19,899 nt of DNA from W0P28-013 sp051878315. GTDB lineage: Bacteria; Bacteroidota; Bacteroidia; Bacteroidales; Paludibacteraceae. Below, piece by piece: positions 16,887 through 19,899 of this stretch; the first letter of the stretch is position 1; each line of letters begins with the position of its first letter. The notes beneath the pieces were generated by a model that saw only the letters and a list, made by a program, of their open reading frames with translations, ran no database searches and was not told where the DNA came from. The DNA is taken from positions 1 through 19,899 of the forward strand of contig JBJEJW010000027.1 in NCBI GenBank assembly GCA_051878315.1, given 5' to 3'. Both the position numbers and the translations under genes were made by a program.

Positions 16887-16922
16887 AATTGTTCTGTTTT
16901 TAGTGATTTATTATTGATATTT

Positions 16923-18347
16923 TTATTTTGTCGCATACGTTTTTGAAATGCTGAACAACCCCGAATAGGTAATTCCGACCGAAAACGAAGGCTCAGGGTT
17001 GTATGGCGACGGTAAAATACCGTAAGCATATTCGGCTTTCAGTGCAATATCTTTCAGCGGATAATAATTGATGCCAACGGCCACACGCTGACGACCGCAC
17101 CACGCATAATCCGTTACACCATCGACACGAAACATCGAATCGTAGTAATCATAACGCGCAAAGAGATAAAATTTTTGCTCCGCCTGCTTCAATTTGGGAT
17201 TAAGCGAAAAAAAATCATATCCGGCTTCGATGCCAGCCGCAATAGCATCGCTTGCCACGGCTTGTCTGGGCGACGGCGAATCTTTGCGCATGCTCATGTT
17301 GTAAGCCGTTATCAAACGCGAATCGGTCAGATGACCGTAGTCGAACGCACCGCGTACAATCACGTTATGGTTGTCGTATTTGAAATCGAAAGCACCGATA
17401 ATTACCGTGCCTTTTACATCTTGGTATTTGCTGTTTTCGTTGGTACTCAAGGTGTTGCAAAACGAGTTGCCCACATAGCCGCTTAACGACAAACGCAATC
17501 CGTCAACCGATTCGTTATCGACACGGAATGCGCCTGCATACACATTGGCTATTTTGAACTCGTAGGGCGAGCCGGCACCGTCTTGAATCCAATTTTTGCG
17601 CCCGAAACGGTCGGAATCAAGCCCCGGCAAAAACAGAAATTCGTAACGCCATTTGTTATGTTCGCCCCAAAACGAAATACCTGTTTCGTGCCACGTACAA
17701 GGCATTATCGTATTTTCGCCCTCGGGACGATACACGCCGAAAAACTCCGTCGGCATGTGATGTTGGTTGGTGCCGCCCACAGGCACGATGATGTGTCCCA
17801 AACGGATGTTGGCCGCCGGACAGAAACTCTTCTGAATCCAAAATTGCTCCAACGCCACTTCGCCGCCGCGTTCTATTTCCGTTTCGTATTCGCCGGCTTC
17901 CTCTTCTTCTATTTCGACCGCAGCTTCGAGACCTCCGTGTTCAAATTCGATTTCAGTACCCATGCTCCAGCCTTTACCGAAATAAAAACCCAAATAAAAC
18001 ACCACATGTGGCAAATCGAAACGTCCGTGGCTGCCGTTTGCATATTTTTCGGGTTGCGTATAGCGCAAATAATTGTCGCTGAAGAAATTGCGCGTATAAA
18101 CGGCCTCGCCATAACCGCCGACTGTCATACGAAATTCCTCTTGTTTTTTCTTGTCGGGTTCGTTAGTTGTGGTGTCTTTGGGCTCCGATTTCGGCGATGC
18201 ACCCGTAGTAGCATCCACTTCCAACCGTTCAAGTCGTTCGAGCCGCTGCAACAACGCCTCGTATTCGGCACGCGATACTGTTTCGTCAGCTGATACTGAT
18301 GGAAGCAATAAACATAAAATAAGGGTAAAAACAACTGATTTTTTCAT
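16923..18347 (-). CDS. Phosphate-selective-porin-like outer-membrane protein (imelysin operon)
   Basis: The 474-residue protein has a signal peptide (about 1-20). A short helical coiled-coil region (AEYEALLQRLERLERLEVD, 27-45) and a low-complexity linker (46-70) follow. A barrel begins at FRMTVGGYGEAVYTRNFFSD (72-91) and runs to the C-terminus, with repeated aromatic-flanked beta-strands. This is the order seen in OprO/OprP-like porins with an N-terminal coiled coil. Residues 141-166 form a very acidic segment (VEIEEEEAGEYETEIERGGE), probably a loop that could attract cations. The family name does not prove phosphate transport. As first gene of the imelysin-DHOR operon it may supply the ion or complex those lipoproteins handle. 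Confidence 0.82.
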   Translation of the reverse strand: MKKSVVFTLILCLLLPSVSADETVSRAEYEALLQRLERLERLEVDATTGASPKSEPKDTTTNEPDKKKQEEFRMTVGGYGEAVYTRNFFSDNYLRYTQPEKYANGSHGRFDLPHVVFYLGFYFGKGWSMGTEIEFEHGGLEAAVEIEEEEAGEYETEIERGGEVALEQFWIQKSFCPAANIRLGHIIVPVGGTNQHHMPTEFFGVYRPEGENTIMPCTWHETGISFWGEHNKWRYEFLFLPGLDSDRFGRKNWIQDGAGSPYEFKIANVYAGAFRVDNESVDGLRLSLSGYVGNSFCNTLSTNENSKYQDVKGTVIIGAFDFKYDNHNVIVRGAFDYGHLTDSRLITAYNMSMRKDSPSPRQAVASDAIAAGIEAGYDFFSLNPKLKQAEQKFYLFARYDYYDSMFRVDGVTDYAWCGRQRVAVGINYYPLKDIALKAEYAYGILPSPYNPEPSFSVGITYSGLFSISKTYATK

Positions 18348-18354
18348 TATATTA

Positions 18355-18383
18355 TTTGCTCGTTTTTTTCATGAGCAAAATTA
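18355..18383 (-). promoter_or_regulatory. Porin operon -7 element with overlapping inverted repeat
   Basis: On the minus strand TAATTTTG (18383-18376) fits the -7 consensus, 28 bases before the porin ATG. A TTTG -33 box is not clear. The inverted repeat TTTGCTC (18355-18361), 11-base spacer, GAGCAAA (18373-18379) covers the -7 box and the expected start of transcription, as an operator would. Confidence 0.5.
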
Positions 18384-18869
18384 GAATCATACGAGCACCT
18401 ACGCAATACCCATAATAAGGTAATTTTTTGATTGCGCGTTTTCGCTATCTATCCCCAAAAATAGTGAGCAACGAGAGCGTATAGTCACGACATTGTTACG
18501 GATCAGGCCCCCAAAATTAATGTAAAGTTTATTTCTAAATTCTTTAAAAAGGACTTATGCGGAACAACAAGCCCCCTTATAAGAGAGTTTGGAGGAGAGC
18601 ACACACTAATTTTAGTGTGTTTATTATATAATATGGTGTAAGTTATTTTTTGTTGTCAGTATAGTGTGTTGTTGTTTTGCGTTTTTTTGTTGTGTTTTTT
18701 GGGATGCGAAGTAGTATTGTGTATATTTTTTTGTTGTGTAGTTGTTTTAAACCATGTTATGTAGCATATTAAGTTGTGTATTTTTGTTTTTTTGAGTGTA
18801 AATGTTGTTATTGTAAATATCTGATAATGAGTTTGAAGTGATTTTTTTATAAAAAAGTTTGTAAAAAGT
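18384..18869. other. Non-coding spacer between porin operon and rrn promoter
   Basis: No convincing gene is seen on either strand. The spacer holds a perfect small hairpin at 18601-18620 and then a G/T-rich, C-poor tract (52 G and 7 C in bases 18641-18880). A 24-codon frame beginning at 18557 ends at 18631 but has no support beyond a purine-rich stretch before its ATG. Confidence 0.6.
18601..18620. repeat. Perfect 9-bp hairpin
   Basis: ACACACTAA (18601-18609) pairs with TTAGTGTGT (18612-18620), followed by TTTATTATATAA. It may be a weak terminator or a protein-binding palindrome. Confidence 0.55.
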
Positions 18870-18900
18870 TTTGTTTGTAACGAAAAAGGCAGTACCTTTG
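18870..18900 (+). promoter_or_regulatory. rRNA operon promoter P1
   Basis: TTTG (18870-18873), a 19-base spacer and TACCTTTG (18893-18900) followed by CATC form a near-ideal Bacteroidota stable-RNA promoter. It lies about 195 bases before the 16S 5' end and shares box sequences and spacer length with the tRNA-Ser promoter in this window. Confidence 0.85.
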
Positions 18901-19094
18901 CATCCGCTTTCGGGAATAAAAAGAGAGTTTTATTTTTGGGAGTAACGAGAGATCTTTGAGAGAATGGACAAGATAGATGTAGTACAAGATAAAAGATTTC
19001 TACGAGAGTAGGGATCGGGTACCGTCGATAAAAAGAGACGCAATAGATAAAGAGTTTATACAGGCAGGATTTGACTTACGAAATATTTTATAGT
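18901..19094 (+). other. rrn leader region
   Basis: This transcribed leader precedes 16S. A second -7-like box, TATTTTTG (18931-18938), lies 38 bases after P1 with TTTC 19 bases upstream, so a tandem promoter P2 is possible. GATCTTTGAGA at 18951-18961 resembles the conserved leader motif seen before Bacteroidales 16S genes, possibly boxA-like. The remainder should form half of the 16S processing stem, whose other half lies outside the window. Confidence 0.6.

Positions 19095-19899
<805 letters not shown>

Overview
The window comes from a chromosome of the Bacteroidota, order Bacteroidales. It ends inside a 16S rRNA gene with a Bacteroidales-type sequence. Promoters follow the TTTG-N19/21-TAnnTTTG pattern of the phylum. 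Protein families point the same way: a type IX secretion sorting domain, DUF5686 and DUF4491 proteins, fused ResB-CcsA, and a PF13387 (Lnb/DUF4105) membrane protein. I cannot fix the family; the 16S fragment should be searched. No phage, insertion sequence, CRISPR array or defence system was seen, and most genes look like ordinary Bacteroidales genes.

Layout. Bases 1-773 hold the 3' end of a large secreted GLUG-repeat protein with a T9SS sorting tail. It is followed by two REP-like hairpins, a possible gene remnant, and a tRNA-Ser(UGA) on the minus strand with its own promoter and terminator. On the minus strand from 5296 down to 1169 lie a glucosaminidase with LysM domains, an Lnb-like lipoprotein N-acyltransferase candidate and a type I pullulanase lipoprotein. 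Divergently, 5450-6989 holds a split 5'-nucleotidase: the C-terminal domain gene comes first and overlaps the metallophosphatase gene, so the usual domain order is reversed. It ends in a clear terminator. An AraC regulator (minus) is divergent from a DUF5686 outer-membrane protein and a small beta-barrel protein (plus).

From 18347 down to 11520 everything is on the minus strand. First comes an apparent operon of a phosphate-selective-porin-like outer-membrane protein, an imelysin lipoprotein and a di-haem DHOR lipoprotein, ended by a strong terminator. Then a DUF4491 membrane protein overlaps a fused ResB-CcsA cytochrome c synthase. CcsBA would attach the two c-haems that DHOR needs, so the two transcription units plausibly cooperate. 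The operon looks like a cell-envelope metal (iron, copper or haem) handling unit; this is inference from family knowledge and context.

Bases 18348-19094 carry no convincing protein gene. They hold the porin promoter with an overlapping inverted repeat, a small hairpin, a very C-poor G/T-rich tract, and the rrn promoter region with a possible second tandem promoter. The 16S rRNA gene starts near 19095 and is cut by the window edge. The most interesting items are the porin-imelysin-DHOR operon with its shared lipoprotein N-terminal motif, the reversed split 5'-nucleotidase, and the C-depleted tract in front of the rRNA genes.
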